Part shown: piece after piece, positions 27,283 through 34,830 of the stretch
Layout of the letters: each line of letters opens with the position of its first letter
Position numbering within the stretch: the stretch's first letter is position 1
NCBI GenBank assembly: GCA_025963875.1
Contig: JAOPZY010000259.1
Coordinates: 1-57,352 of the forward strand
Direction of reading: 5' to 3'
From: Actinomycetota bacterium
Lineage (GTDB): Bacteria; Actinomycetota; CADDZG01; JAHWKV01; JAOPZY01
DNA: 57,352 nt
Position numbers and translations under genes: made by a program
The notes under the pieces: model-generated
Seen by the model: the letters and a program-made list of their open reading frames with translations, nothing else
Told to the model about the DNA's origin: nothing
The model's database searches: none

Positions 27283-27711
27283 CTACGCCGCCGCCGGAAC
27301 CGCGACCGCCCCGATCTGCTGGAGCATCGAGAGCTGGTCCCAGTAGAAGTCGGCGGTCGCTACGAGCCCGTCCTTCCCGAACCGGAAGATGACGCAGACC
27401 GCCAGCGAGAGCGGGCGTCCACTGGCGGGTATCGGTCCCAACGGACCGTTGTGCGTGCCGGTGGCCAGTTCCTGAAGAACGACAGTGTCGCCGCCGTCAA
27501 TCGTGCTCTGGGGCTCCGCCGTGAGGTCGGGGAACGCTTCCCGGAGGGCGGACTTGAAGGTCTTGATGCCCTCCCTTCCGAGGAAGGTCATGCCGCGGGC
27601 CCGATCGACGGTCACCGCGTCCTGGCTGAACAGGGCCCCCATGGCGTCGAGGTCGCCGCGGTTGTGTGCTGCCCAGAACTCCCCCACCCTCTCCACGTTG
27701 CTTGTGCTCAT
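27283..27711 (-). CDS. SnoaL-like (NTF2-fold) protein, possible ester cyclase
   Basis: The 142-residue protein starts at MSTSNVERVGEFWAAHNRGD with GAGGAGG upstream. It shows the SnoaL/NTF2 pattern: the N-terminal helix, MGALFSQDAVTVDR, FKSALREAFPDL, and the central strands VVLQELATGTHNGPLG and SLAVCVIFRFGKDGLV. Relatives include polyketide cyclases and ring-forming or hydrolytic enzymes, but the fold is used widely, so catalysis is not certain. It is the first gene of the SnoaL-methyltransferase-P450 operon and is divergent from the SARP regulator, which probably controls it. Confidence 0.8.
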   Translation of the reverse strand: MSTSNVERVGEFWAAHNRGDLDAMGALFSQDAVTVDRARGMTFLGREGIKTFKSALREAFPDLTAEPQSTIDGGDTVVLQELATGTHNGPLGPIPASGRPLSLAVCVIFRFGKDGLVATADFYWDQLSMLQQIGAVAVPAAA

Positions 27712-27731
27712 CCCAGCCTCCTCGTCTCGTA

Positions 27732-27783
27732 GATGCAGCGTCTGCATCGCACGGTATGGGTCAGAGGTTGCGATTTGATTGCG
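27732..27783. promoter_or_regulatory. candidate operator sites between SnoaL operon and SARP gene
   Basis: Two patterns lie in the divergent promoter region. GATGCAG-CGT-CTGCATC (27732-27748) is a perfect seven-base inverted repeat. GGTTGCG-ATTT-GATTGCG (27766-27783) is a pair of heptamer direct repeats with 11-base period and four-base spacer, the arrangement bound by SARP regulators. Both are seen directly; binding is inference. Confidence 0.45.
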
Positions 27784-27839
27784 GCCCGGGCGGGGCCTCG
27801 TCAGGATGGTGGGGACGGCATGTCTGGGGGACTTGGCCG

Positions 27840-30449
27840 ATGGGCGTTGAGATCCGGTTGCTGGGCCGGTTTTCGGCACGCCGCGACGGCCGGGAGATCC
27901 CCCCGGGCGCCTTCGGTGGTCGTCTCGCCCGGACCCTGCTGCGGATCCTCATCAGCCGCCGGGGCGCCTTCGTCACCCGGGAGTACCTCACCGAGGCGCT
28001 CTGGCCGAAGGCGCAGCCGGCGGATCCGGTCATGAACGTGAACGTCCTCGTCCAGCGGGCACGGAGCGCGCTCGGCGACCAGGGTCTGATCGTGACCGGA
28101 CCAGGCGGCTACTCCTTCGCCGGAGCCGGCGGCTGCGTCATCGATGCCGAGGTGTTCCTCGCGGCGGTGGGCCGGGGACGGGCGCTGCACGCAGCCGGCG
28201 ACCACCCGGCGGCCTTGCAGGAGTTCCGCTTGGCGCTGGAGGTGTGGGCCGGCGAGCCACTGGCCGAGGACACGTACGAGGAATGGGCCCAGGAGTTCCG
28301 GACGATGCTGCTGCGGGCACGCCTGGACGCGCTCGAAGGGGCGGCAGCCCTCGCCCTGGCGACCGGCGACGCGGCGCAAGCCGTGGCCTGCTCCGAGCTT
28401 GCCGTCGTGCAGGAGCCGCTCCGGGAGGCCGCCCACCTCCTGCTCGCCACGACCCTCGCAGCTTCGGGGGATCCGGCGGCAGCCCTCGCCGCCCTCGACC
28501 GCCTGCGGCGGCGCCTCGCAGACGAACTGGGCCTCGACCCCTCAGAGGAGGCGGACCGGCTTCAGCTGCGGATCCTCCGTGGGGAGCCGGTGGTGACCAC
28601 CGCGCCGGCTCCTCCGGTCGCCGCACGGTCCACCTTCGGGCAGCTGCCCTTTCTGGGTCGCGAGCACGAGGTGGCGGAGATCCTCGCCAGGCTGGCCGAT
28701 CCGTTTCCGGGGCCGATCCTCGTCCTCGGCCCCCCGGGCGCCGGGAAGTCCCGGCTCATCGCCGAGGTCGGCGCCCGATCGCGGCGCCCCGTCGTTGCGG
28801 CCCGCGGCTTCCGCACCCAGCAGGAAGAGCCGTGGGGGCTGGCGAGGGACCTGATCACTGAGGTGCTCTCCCTCGATGCGAGCGTTGTCGAGGCCGTCTC
28901 CCCCCGGGCTGCCCAGGCCCTGGCCGACGTCGTGCCCCTTGTGGCGGATCTCCGCGAGGTGGGATCGGGCGCCGTCGATCCCGAGAGCCGCCGGTCACTC
29001 GCCCGTGAGGGGGCCATCCGGATCTTCGAGGCCATCGCCGCCAAGGCGCCCTTGGTGGTCGTGGACGATGTGCAATGGGCGGATGCCACCAGCCTGGCCC
29101 TGCTGGAGGTGGTAGCCCGGCGAGTACCGCGGATCGGTCTGGTGATCGCCTCCCGCTCGGGCGAGGCTTCCGTGGGCGGTAGTGCTGCCACGTTTCTCGG
29201 AGAGCTTGCGCGAGCCGGAGGCGACGTCCTGACCGTCACGGTCGGCCCCCTGCCTCGCCCGGCGGTTGTGGAACTCGTGGGGGAGGGCTATCTCGCCGAG
29301 GTGATCCTCCGGGAGACGGAGGGCACCCCACTGGCGATCGCTGAGGTCCTGCAGGCGCTCGTCCGCCGCGGCCTTGTCGAGGCCGATGGGCCGGCACGCT
29401 GGCGGGTCCGGCAGGCGGGGGCGGCGGAGGTCCGGAGCGCTGCGCACGCCGGGCAGCGGCGGGCTATCGAGGTGCGGGTCGGCCTGCAGACTGCCAGGGA
29501 GGGCCGCACGCTTTCCCTGCTCGCCCTTCTCGGACGTGAGGCTCCGGCCCGGCTGCTTGCGGCAGCTTCGGGCCGGGACGACGAGGGTGCCGTCCTCGAC
29601 GACCTGGACGCCCTGGCCGGGGCCGGGTTGGTGCGGCTGGGGGAGCGAGGCTGGGCGATGCACCACGACGTCATCGGTGAGGTCGTGATCGAGGGGCTGG
29701 AGTCCTCGCACCGGGGACGCCTGCACGGGATGCTCGCGAAGGCCCTGGATGCCGACGGAGCCGAGCCGGCCGAGGTCGCCGGCCACCTGGTTGGAGCCGG
29801 TGATCCCGACGCGGCCGCCGACGCGTTCGCCGACGCAGCCCGGCGGGGCCTCGAACGGTTTGCCAACGACGAGGCCGAGAAGCTCTCGACCGCCGGCCTG
29901 GAACTGGCGCCGCGCACCGAGCTGCGCCGGGCGCTCCTCGAGATCCGAGCCGAGGCCAGGGGGCGGCGGGGGGACACCGCGCCGGCCCGTGACGACCTGC
30001 GTTGCGCACTGGAGACGGGGGGCGCCGACCGGTCCCGCATCCTGACCTCGATGGCGATGCTGACGTCTGGCACCGAGGACTACGTCCTTGCGAGCGAACT
30101 GGTCGAGCTTGCGCTCGGAGAGGCTGGACGGGACCCGGCCGCTCGAGCCCGGGCCCTCACGGCCGGGGCAAGGCTCGACCTGAACCTGCAGCGCCCCAAG
30201 CGGGCGGCGGCGCGTGCCGGCGAAGCGCTGGCCCTGTTCGAGGAGGTGGGCGACCCCGACGGCGTGGCGGACATCCTCGAGATCCGGTGCATCATCGCCA
30301 TCCAGCTCGCCCAGTTCGGGGAGGCGCTGACGCTGCTGGGCCGGGCGACCCGGCTGTTCCAGGACGCCGGCCGGCTGATGCGGATCGGTAGGTGCCGCTC
30401 GAACTGGGCGTCGCGCTGGCAACGACGGGGCAGCCCGATGAAGGTCTGA
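27840..30449 (+). CDS. SARP-family (BTAD-AAA-TPR) transcription regulator, frameshifted before its C-terminus
   Basis: This AfsR-like activator is read as 869 residues before the frame breaks. Started at MGVEIRLLGRFSARRDGRE, it has an OmpR-type winged helix (about 1-95; LTEALWPKAQPADP) and a BTAD helical domain (about 100-245; EEWAQEFRTMLLRARLDALE and LADELGLDPSEEADRLQLRI). An AAA/STAND ATPase (about 265-600) has Walker A GPPGAGKSRLIAEV and Walker B LVVVDDVQWADATSLALLEV. TPR helices follow from about 640. Such proteins activate antibiotic clusters by binding heptamer direct repeats. Near 30400 the frame changes: RCRSN should continue as LGVALATTG, which is in the next frame. A single missing base explains this; it may be an assembly error or a real mutation. 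Confidence 0.85.
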   Translation: MGVEIRLLGRFSARRDGREIPPGAFGGRLARTLLRILISRRGAFVTREYLTEALWPKAQPADPVMNVNVLVQRARSALGDQGLIVTGPGGYSFAGAGGCVIDAEVFLAAVGRGRALHAAGDHPAALQEFRLALEVWAGEPLAEDTYEEWAQEFRTMLLRARLDALEGAAALALATGDAAQAVACSELAVVQEPLREAAHLLLATTLAASGDPAAALAALDRLRRRLADELGLDPSEEADRLQLRILRGEPVVTTAPAPPVAARSTFGQLPFLGREHEVAEILARLADPFPGPILVLGPPGAGKSRLIAEVGARSRRPVVAARGFRTQQEEPWGLARDLITEVLSLDASVVEAVSPRAAQALADVVPLVADLREVGSGAVDPESRRSLAREGAIRIFEAIAAKAPLVVVDDVQWADATSLALLEVVARRVPRIGLVIASRSGEASVGGSAATFLGELARAGGDVLTVTVGPLPRPAVVELVGEGYLAEVILRETEGTPLAIAEVLQALVRRGLVEADGPARWRVRQAGAAEVRSAAHAGQRRAIEVRVGLQTAREGRTLSLLALLGREAPARLLAAASGRDDEGAVLDDLDALAGAGLVRLGERGWAMHHDVIGEVVIEGLESSHRGRLHGMLAKALDADGAEPAEVAGHLVGAGDPDAAADAFADAARRGLERFANDEAEKLSTAGLELAPRTELRRALLEIRAEARGRRGDTAPARDDLRCALETGGADRSRILTSMAMLTSGTEDYVLASELVELALGEAGRDPAARARALTAGARLDLNLQRPKRAAARAGEALALFEEVGDPDGVADILEIRCIIAIQLAQFGEALTLLGRATRLFQDAGRLMRIGRCRSNWASRWQRRGSPMKV

Positions 30450-31000
30450 CGATGATCGAGGAGGCCCTCGAGCTGGAGCGATCCCTCGGTCACCCCGCGG
30501 GAGAGGCGTACAGCCTGTGGGCTCGCAGCGATGCCCTCCTGCGCCGGGGCCGGGTGCAGCAGGCCAGGGAGAGCGCGGAGGAGGCACTGGCAGTCGCCCG
30601 CCGGATCGGCCACCGGGAATGGTCGGCGCTGGCTCTGAAGGGACTGGGGGACGCGTACCTTGCCGCCGGGGACCTCGACGCGGCAGCGGCGACCTACGAG
30701 GAGTGCCTGGCTCTGGCGAGCTCCATGCCGATCCTCCAGAGCTGGGCACAGGCCGGTGTTGCCTCCGTGCACCTGGCGCGGGGAGACCTCGAAGCAGCCC
30801 GGACCGCTGCCGCGGCGGCACTGCGGGTCGGCACGCCGCTGACGCAGCTGCAGGCCCGACGGGTGTGGGCCGAGATCGCCGTCGCGGGCGGGGACTCCGA
30901 TGCAAGCTCGATCGTCGGCGCCGCCCTGCGCCACGCGGAGGGGGCCGGCGACGTGCTCATTGTCCAGCGCCTCACGGGGCTGCTGACCTTCGTGGCCTGA
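30392..31000 (+). CDS. C-terminal TPR part of the SARP regulator in the shifted frame
   Basis: About 200 residues of TPR-like helical repeats continue the preceding regulator after a one-base frame change: LGVALATTGQPDEGLTMIEE, then GHREWSALALKGLGDAYLAA, then WAQAGVASVHLARGDLEAAR. The GTG at 30392 is probably not a real start because no ribosome site precedes it and the frames join smoothly if one base is restored near 30404. The full protein would be close to 1070 residues, normal for this class. A hairpin directly follows the stop. There is no LuxR-type HTH at the end. Confidence 0.7.
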   Translation: MPLELGVALATTGQPDEGLTMIEEALELERSLGHPAGEAYSLWARSDALLRRGRVQQARESAEEALAVARRIGHREWSALALKGLGDAYLAAGDLDAAAATYEECLALASSMPILQSWAQAGVASVHLARGDLEAARTAAAAALRVGTPLTQLQARRVWAEIAVAGGDSDASSIVGAALRHAEGAGDVLIVQRLTGLLTFVA

Positions 31001-31021
31001 TCTGCCGGGGACCCCGGCAGA
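31001..31021. terminator. hairpin between convergent SARP regulator and ispE
   Basis: The 21-base palindrome TCTGCCGGGG-A-CCCCGGCAGA starts on the base after the regulator stop. There is no clear U-run, but the GC-rich stem and convergent position suit an actinobacterial terminator for either strand. Confidence 0.5.
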
Positions 31022-31033
31022 CCGACCCCAACC

Positions 31034-31948
31034 TCAGCGCTGGACAGCCAGCACCTCCGCCCCCGCCTCGGCGCTGGCCACGATCTCCACCCGGGCGAAG
31101 ACCTCCTCCGCCCGCCGGGCCACCTCCTCCGCGTGGGCCTCGTTGCGGCACAGGCCCGCGATCGTCGGCCCGCTGCCGCTCAGGACGGCCCCCACGGCCC
31201 CGACGGCCCGCATGGCGTGCTTGTGTCCGGACAACCCAGGGGCCAGGTCGAAGGCCGCAGCTTCCAGGTCGTTGCGGAGCGACTTGGCGATCACCTTGGG
31301 GTGGCCGCCGACCAGCGCCTTGGCGAGCTGGATGGGACGCTCCGGCCTGCCCGGGGGGGCAGGCGAGATCTCGTCGAACCGCTGGTACACCTCGGCGGCG
31401 CCGAGGGGGAAATCCGAGATGCCGAGCACCCACCAGAGGCGGTGCGGGCACGCCATCGGGGTCACCAGGTTGCCCGTCCCCTGGACCAGCGCGGTGCCGC
31501 CCCGCAGGCAGAAGGTCACGTCGGAGCCGAGCCGGCGGCCCATGGCCTCGAGGCGGTCGCGGGTCAACTGGCCACCGCTCACGGCGTCCGCGCCGAGCAG
31601 TGCCGCAGCGGCGTCGGCGCTCCCCCCGGCGAGGCCCGCCGCCAGCGGGATCGACTTCGTCACCTCGGCAGCGAACGGCCCTGCCCCCTCGACCTCGCCC
31701 GCGTACATCGCCAGCGCCTGCTCCACGAGGTCCGGCGGCACGGGCAGGTCGCCCACGAAGCCCGGTCCCGCCGCGAAAGCGACGGGAATCGGATCCGCCG
31801 CCGTCGAGGCGTGGCGGACGACCAACGTGTCCGAGAGGTCGACCGACTGCATCACGGACGACAGCTCGTGGTAACCGTCGTCGCGGCGCTGCCCGACTGC
31901 CAGATAGAGGTTGATCTTCGCTCGTGCGACGACCTCGACCTCGGTCAC
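31034..31948 (-). CDS. ispE: 4-diphosphocytidyl-2-C-methyl-D-erythritol kinase
   Basis: IspE phosphorylates CDP-ME in the MEP isoprenoid pathway. The 304-residue GHMP kinase shows the N-terminal KINLYLAVGQRRDDGYHEL, the ATP loop IPLAAGLAGGSADAAAALL (about 120-138), the substrate region DVTFCLRGGTALVQGTG and the C-terminal GAVLSGSGPTIAGL. It overlaps rsmA by four bases (ATGA) and ends the metG-tatD-G5/DPBB-rsmA-ispE run, the same order as metS-tatD-rpfB-ksgA-ispE in Mycobacterium. Confidence 0.95.
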   Translation of the reverse strand: MTEVEVVARAKINLYLAVGQRRDDGYHELSSVMQSVDLSDTLVVRHASTAADPIPVAFAAGPGFVGDLPVPPDLVEQALAMYAGEVEGAGPFAAEVTKSIPLAAGLAGGSADAAAALLGADAVSGGQLTRDRLEAMGRRLGSDVTFCLRGGTALVQGTGNLVTPMACPHRLWWVLGISDFPLGAAEVYQRFDEISPAPPGRPERPIQLAKALVGGHPKVIAKSLRNDLEAAAFDLAPGLSGHKHAMRAVGAVGAVLSGSGPTIAGLCRNEAHAEEVARRAEEVFARVEIVASAEAGAEVLAVQR

Positions 31949-32817
31949 TGCAGCTCCCCCGAGGCGCCCCTCAAGGCGCCGGACAAAGCCTCGGTCAGGC
32001 GGGCGAACTCCTCCAGACCGAAGGTCTCCGCCCTCGCCCCCGGGTCGAGCCCGGCGGCAGCCACCGCCCGCTCCACCTCTTCGGTTGCCAGGCCGAGCAC
32101 CGAGGCGAGGGAGTTGCGGACAGTCTTGCGCCGCTGCCCGAACGCGGCGTGCACCACCCGCATCAGCGACGCAGGCTCGACGGCGACCGGCGGGGGCCGG
32201 CGCGTGAGCCGGATCAGGACCGACTCGACGGTGGGCGCGGGCCAGAAGACAGTTGGCGGGATCCGTCCCAGCAGGCGGGCCGTGGAGTGGTAGGCGACCA
32301 GCACGCTGACGGCGCCGTAGGCCTTCGACCCGGGCGGGGCGATCAGCCGCTCACCGACCTCCCGCTGGACCATCACGACGAAGTCGCAGATCTCGGGACA
32401 CCCCGTCAGCATGCCGGCCAGCAGCGGCGTGGCGATGTTGTACGGGAGGTTCGCGACGAGGCGGTGCTCGCGCCCCCCGAGCAGCGGGCCCAGGTCCATC
32501 GCCATCGCATCCCCGGCCACGACCTCCACGTTGGGAAGGTCCCCCACGACCTCCTCCAGGGCGGGCAGAAGGTGCCGGTCGATCTCGATGGCCGTCACCG
32601 ACGCGGCCCGCTCCGCCAGCGCCACGGTGAGGGCCCCGACGCCGGCCCCCACCTCCAGCACCCGGTCGCCCGCCGAGATCTCGGCCAGCCGCACGATGCG
32701 GCGGATGGTGTTGGGGTCGACGACGAAGTTCTGGCCCAGGGCCTTCGAGGGCCGGAAGCCGTGGCGGCGCGCCAGGTCCCGGATCTGGGTGGCGGTGAGC
32801 AGGGTTGCGGCGGGCAC
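31945..32817 (-). CDS. rsmA: 16S rRNA (adenine1518/1519-N6)-dimethyltransferase RsmA/KsgA
   Basis: RsmA dimethylates two adjacent adenines in helix 45 of 16S rRNA during 30S assembly. Started at the GTG of VPAATLLTATQIRDL, it has 290 residues; a further ATG 33 bases upstream is possible. Motifs are GQNFVVDPNTIRRIV, DRVLEVGAGVGALTVAL, ASVTAIEIDRHLLPAL, VANLPYNIATPLL and a C-terminal helical domain with FGQRRKTVRNSLASVLG. The last nine or so residues (SGALRGASGELQ) are encoded by one copy of a dispersed palindromic repeat, so the natural C-terminus may have been altered by it. Confidence 0.94.
   Translation of the reverse strand: MPAATLLTATQIRDLARRHGFRPSKALGQNFVVDPNTIRRIVRLAEISAGDRVLEVGAGVGALTVALAERAASVTAIEIDRHLLPALEEVVGDLPNVEVVAGDAMAMDLGPLLGGREHRLVANLPYNIATPLLAGMLTGCPEICDFVVMVQREVGERLIAPPGSKAYGAVSVLVAYHSTARLLGRIPPTVFWPAPTVESVLIRLTRRPPPVAVEPASLMRVVHAAFGQRRKTVRNSLASVLGLATEEVERAVAAAGLDPGARAETFGLEEFARLTEALSGALRGASGELQ
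31963..31980. repeat. dispersed palindromic repeat, copy 1 (inside rsmA 3' end)
   Basis: GGCGCCCCTCAAGGCGCC, a GGCGCC stem pair around a six-base loop. The same 18 bases occur at 36426, 36459 and, inverted, at 40869; a one-base variant is at 40836. Here it encodes the end of RsmA. Confidence 0.85.
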
Positions 32818-32930
32818 GGCCCCACGATACCGGGGGCACGTCATGAGCAAAATGGTGAGGTGAGGCCGAGGATAGTCCTCGTTCGCGCGCCTGCGCGCGA
32901 AACAGAACTAACCCCGGAGCGGCCGAGCGC

Positions 32931-33938
32931 TCACCACTCCAGCTGGACGGGGATGATGCCCGTTCCAAGGCCACCGATCTGGGCGAAGGCGGTGGGGGAG
33001 AGGTCGATGATGCGGTCGGCGCCGGCATACGGCCCGCGGTCCCGGATGACGACGTTGACCGAGCGCCCGTTGGCGGTGTTCGTGACCTTGACCACCGTCC
33101 CGAACGGGAGCGTCGTGCTGGCGCTCGTCAGGCCCCCGATGTTGTACCAGGTGGCCATCCCCGATGCCGATCCGCCCTGACACCCGCAGGACGGCTGGTG
33201 GGTCCCGATGAGCCGGATCTCGTCGCGCGGCTGGCGCACGACCTGGGTGGTGGCGAGGACGGTGCTGACGAGCTTGCCGTCCTGGAACGTCTTGCGGAAC
33301 ACCTTCTGGGTGAGCCCGTTGGCGCCGGTCTGGGTGGTCGACTCCACCCCGAGCTCCACCTTGTCGGAGCGCTTCGTCGTCTGCCGGAAGGGGACGTCGA
33401 TGTTCTGGCGCTCGATCGTCTGGGTGATCCGCACGATCCTCACCACGGCGACGCCGGGCAGGGGGGCGGCGAGCGAGGGCGTCACCTTGTCGAGCGTGCT
33501 GATCCGCAGGCCCATCTGCACGAGCAGGGTGCCCACCGTCGGGGCCGTGGACGACCGGGTGTCGGACTGCCCGTCGTGGAGGACCATCACGGTGACCGAG
33601 ACGGTGGGCCCGGCGGTCACCGTGCCGTCGGGAGAGGACGTGGGGGCCACGGGCTGCGTGTCGGTCAGGGTGACGCCGGCGGATCCTGCTGCGGCCTGGA
33701 CAGCCTCCGCAGGGGCTGCAGGGGCTGCCGACGCCTGATCCGGAGCGCGTTGATTCGCACCGACGGTGCCCCCCATTCGAACCAGGGCAGCGGATGCGGC
33801 GGGAGCAGAATTGGCCGTGCTCCAAGCCGGTCCTCTGTCGGCGAGGGTCACCCTGCCCTCGGCGCCCAGGTAAGCGGCTGATCCGGCGGCCAACGACAGG
33901 GTGAGAAGTAGCCTGATAGCTCCCCTCACGAGCGGCAC
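32931..33938 (-). CDS. secreted DUF348-G5-double-psi-barrel cell-wall protein (at the RpfB position)
   Basis: The 335-residue exported protein starts at a GTG with a signal sequence (1-24; AIRLLLTLSLAAGSAAYLGA). A low-complexity Ala/Pro region (about 40-110) follows. A DUF348-like ubiquitin-type domain with G5-like strands lies at about 115-235 (VTVMVLHDGQSDTRSSTAPT, VELGVESTTQTGANGL). The C-terminal RlpA/3D-type double-psi beta barrel (about 250-335) shows GMATWYN, LPFGTVVKVTNTANGRSVNV and IRDRGPYAGADRIIDLS with the catalytic-type Asp. Mycobacterial RpfB, in the same genomic slot, has DUF348 and G5 with a lysozyme-like domain instead. It probably acts on or binds peptidoglycan. Confidence 0.85.
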   Translation of the reverse strand: MPLVRGAIRLLLTLSLAAGSAAYLGAEGRVTLADRGPAWSTANSAPAASAALVRMGGTVGANQRAPDQASAAPAAPAEAVQAAAGSAGVTLTDTQPVAPTSSPDGTVTAGPTVSVTVMVLHDGQSDTRSSTAPTVGTLLVQMGLRISTLDKVTPSLAAPLPGVAVVRIVRITQTIERQNIDVPFRQTTKRSDKVELGVESTTQTGANGLTQKVFRKTFQDGKLVSTVLATTQVVRQPRDEIRLIGTHQPSCGCQGGSASGMATWYNIGGLTSASTTLPFGTVVKVTNTANGRSVNVVIRDRGPYAGADRIIDLSPTAFAQIGGLGTGIIPVQLEW

Positions 33939-34017
33939 CGTACAGGGAACAGATTGGGAAAATCAACCCGTTCAAACAGTACGAACTTAGCGCTCGGCCG
34001 TAACTACCGCGGAGTAC

Positions 34018-34830
34018 TTACACCGCCCGGAGAGCTAAACCCAGACCAAATATCGAGGCGGCATTTGCGGAGGTAACGGAAGCGATTTCCTCCATCGAGA
34101 CCCCGATGGCCGCGGCCACTGCAGCCCCCACCGCAGGCACAAATGCGGGCTCATTTGGCTTCCCCCGGTGCGGGACCGGCGCCAGGTACGGGGCGTCGGT
34201 CTCGACGAGCAACCGGTCCAGCGGCACGACGGCGCAGGCGTCACGAAGGTCCTGGGCATTTTTGTAAGAAATATTGCCGGCGAACGACACGTAGCCCCCG
34301 AGTTCCAGGCAGCGGGCCGCGTCGGCAGGCCCGCCGGAGAAGCAGTGGAAGACGAGGCGCTCCGGCGCTCCGGCCTCCTCCAGGATGCCGAAGACGTCCC
34401 GGTGGGCGTCCCGCATGTGGATCACGACGGGGACACCGAGGCGCCGGGCGAGGGCAAGCTGGCGGCGGAAGGCCTCCTGCTGGACGTCGCGCGGCGACAG
34501 GTCCCGGAAGTAGTCCAGGCCGATCTCGCCGATGGCGACGACCTTGGGCTCCGAGGCCAGCGCCTCGAGCTCGTCGAGGGCCTCCCCGGTCAGGGTCGTT
34601 GCGTCGTGGGGGTGCACGCCGACCGCCGCCCAGACGCCCTCGTGGGCCGCCGCGATGCCCGCCGCCGCCCTGCTCGTTGCCAGGTCGGTGCCGATGGTCA
34701 CCATCCGTTCGACCCCCGCCGCCCGTGCCCGCCCGATCACGGCCTGCAGGACGGCCTCCTCCCCCCCGCCCACGTCGTCGAGATGACAGTGGGCGTCAAC
34801 CCAGTCCAGCCCGGGCTCGCCGTCCGTCAC
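34018..34830 (-). CDS. tatD: TatD-family metal-dependent DNase
   Basis: The 270-residue amidohydrolase-fold TIM barrel starts at a GTG (VTDGEPGLDWVDAHCHLDD). The GTG overlaps the metG stop by four bases. Metal ligands are in DAHCHLD, IGEIGLDYFRDLSP, VIHMRDAH, VFHCFSGG and LVETDAPYLAPVPHRGKPNEP. TatD enzymes are 3'-5' exonucleases or endonucleases used in DNA quality control; despite the name they are not needed for Tat export. It sits in the conserved metG-tatD-rpfB position-rsmA-ispE order. Confidence 0.94.
   Translation of the reverse strand: MTDGEPGLDWVDAHCHLDDVGGGEEAVLQAVIGRARAAGVERMVTIGTDLATSRAAAGIAAAHEGVWAAVGVHPHDATTLTGEALDELEALASEPKVVAIGEIGLDYFRDLSPRDVQQEAFRRQLALARRLGVPVVIHMRDAHRDVFGILEEAGAPERLVFHCFSGGPADAARCLELGGYVSFAGNISYKNAQDLRDACAVVPLDRLLVETDAPYLAPVPHRGKPNEPAFVPAVGAAVAAAIGVSMEEIASVTSANAASIFGLGLALRAV

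Noticed and set aside
28995-30905. 636-codon open frame antisense to the SARP regulator
   Set aside because: Ser/Arg/Pro-rich with no domain; the plus strand carries the recognisable BTAD and ATPase motifs.
33939-34017. c-di-AMP (ydaO-type) riboswitch ahead of the G5/DPBB gene, as is common for Rpf-like genes
   Set aside because: Only about 80 bases are available and no ydaO motif is visible.
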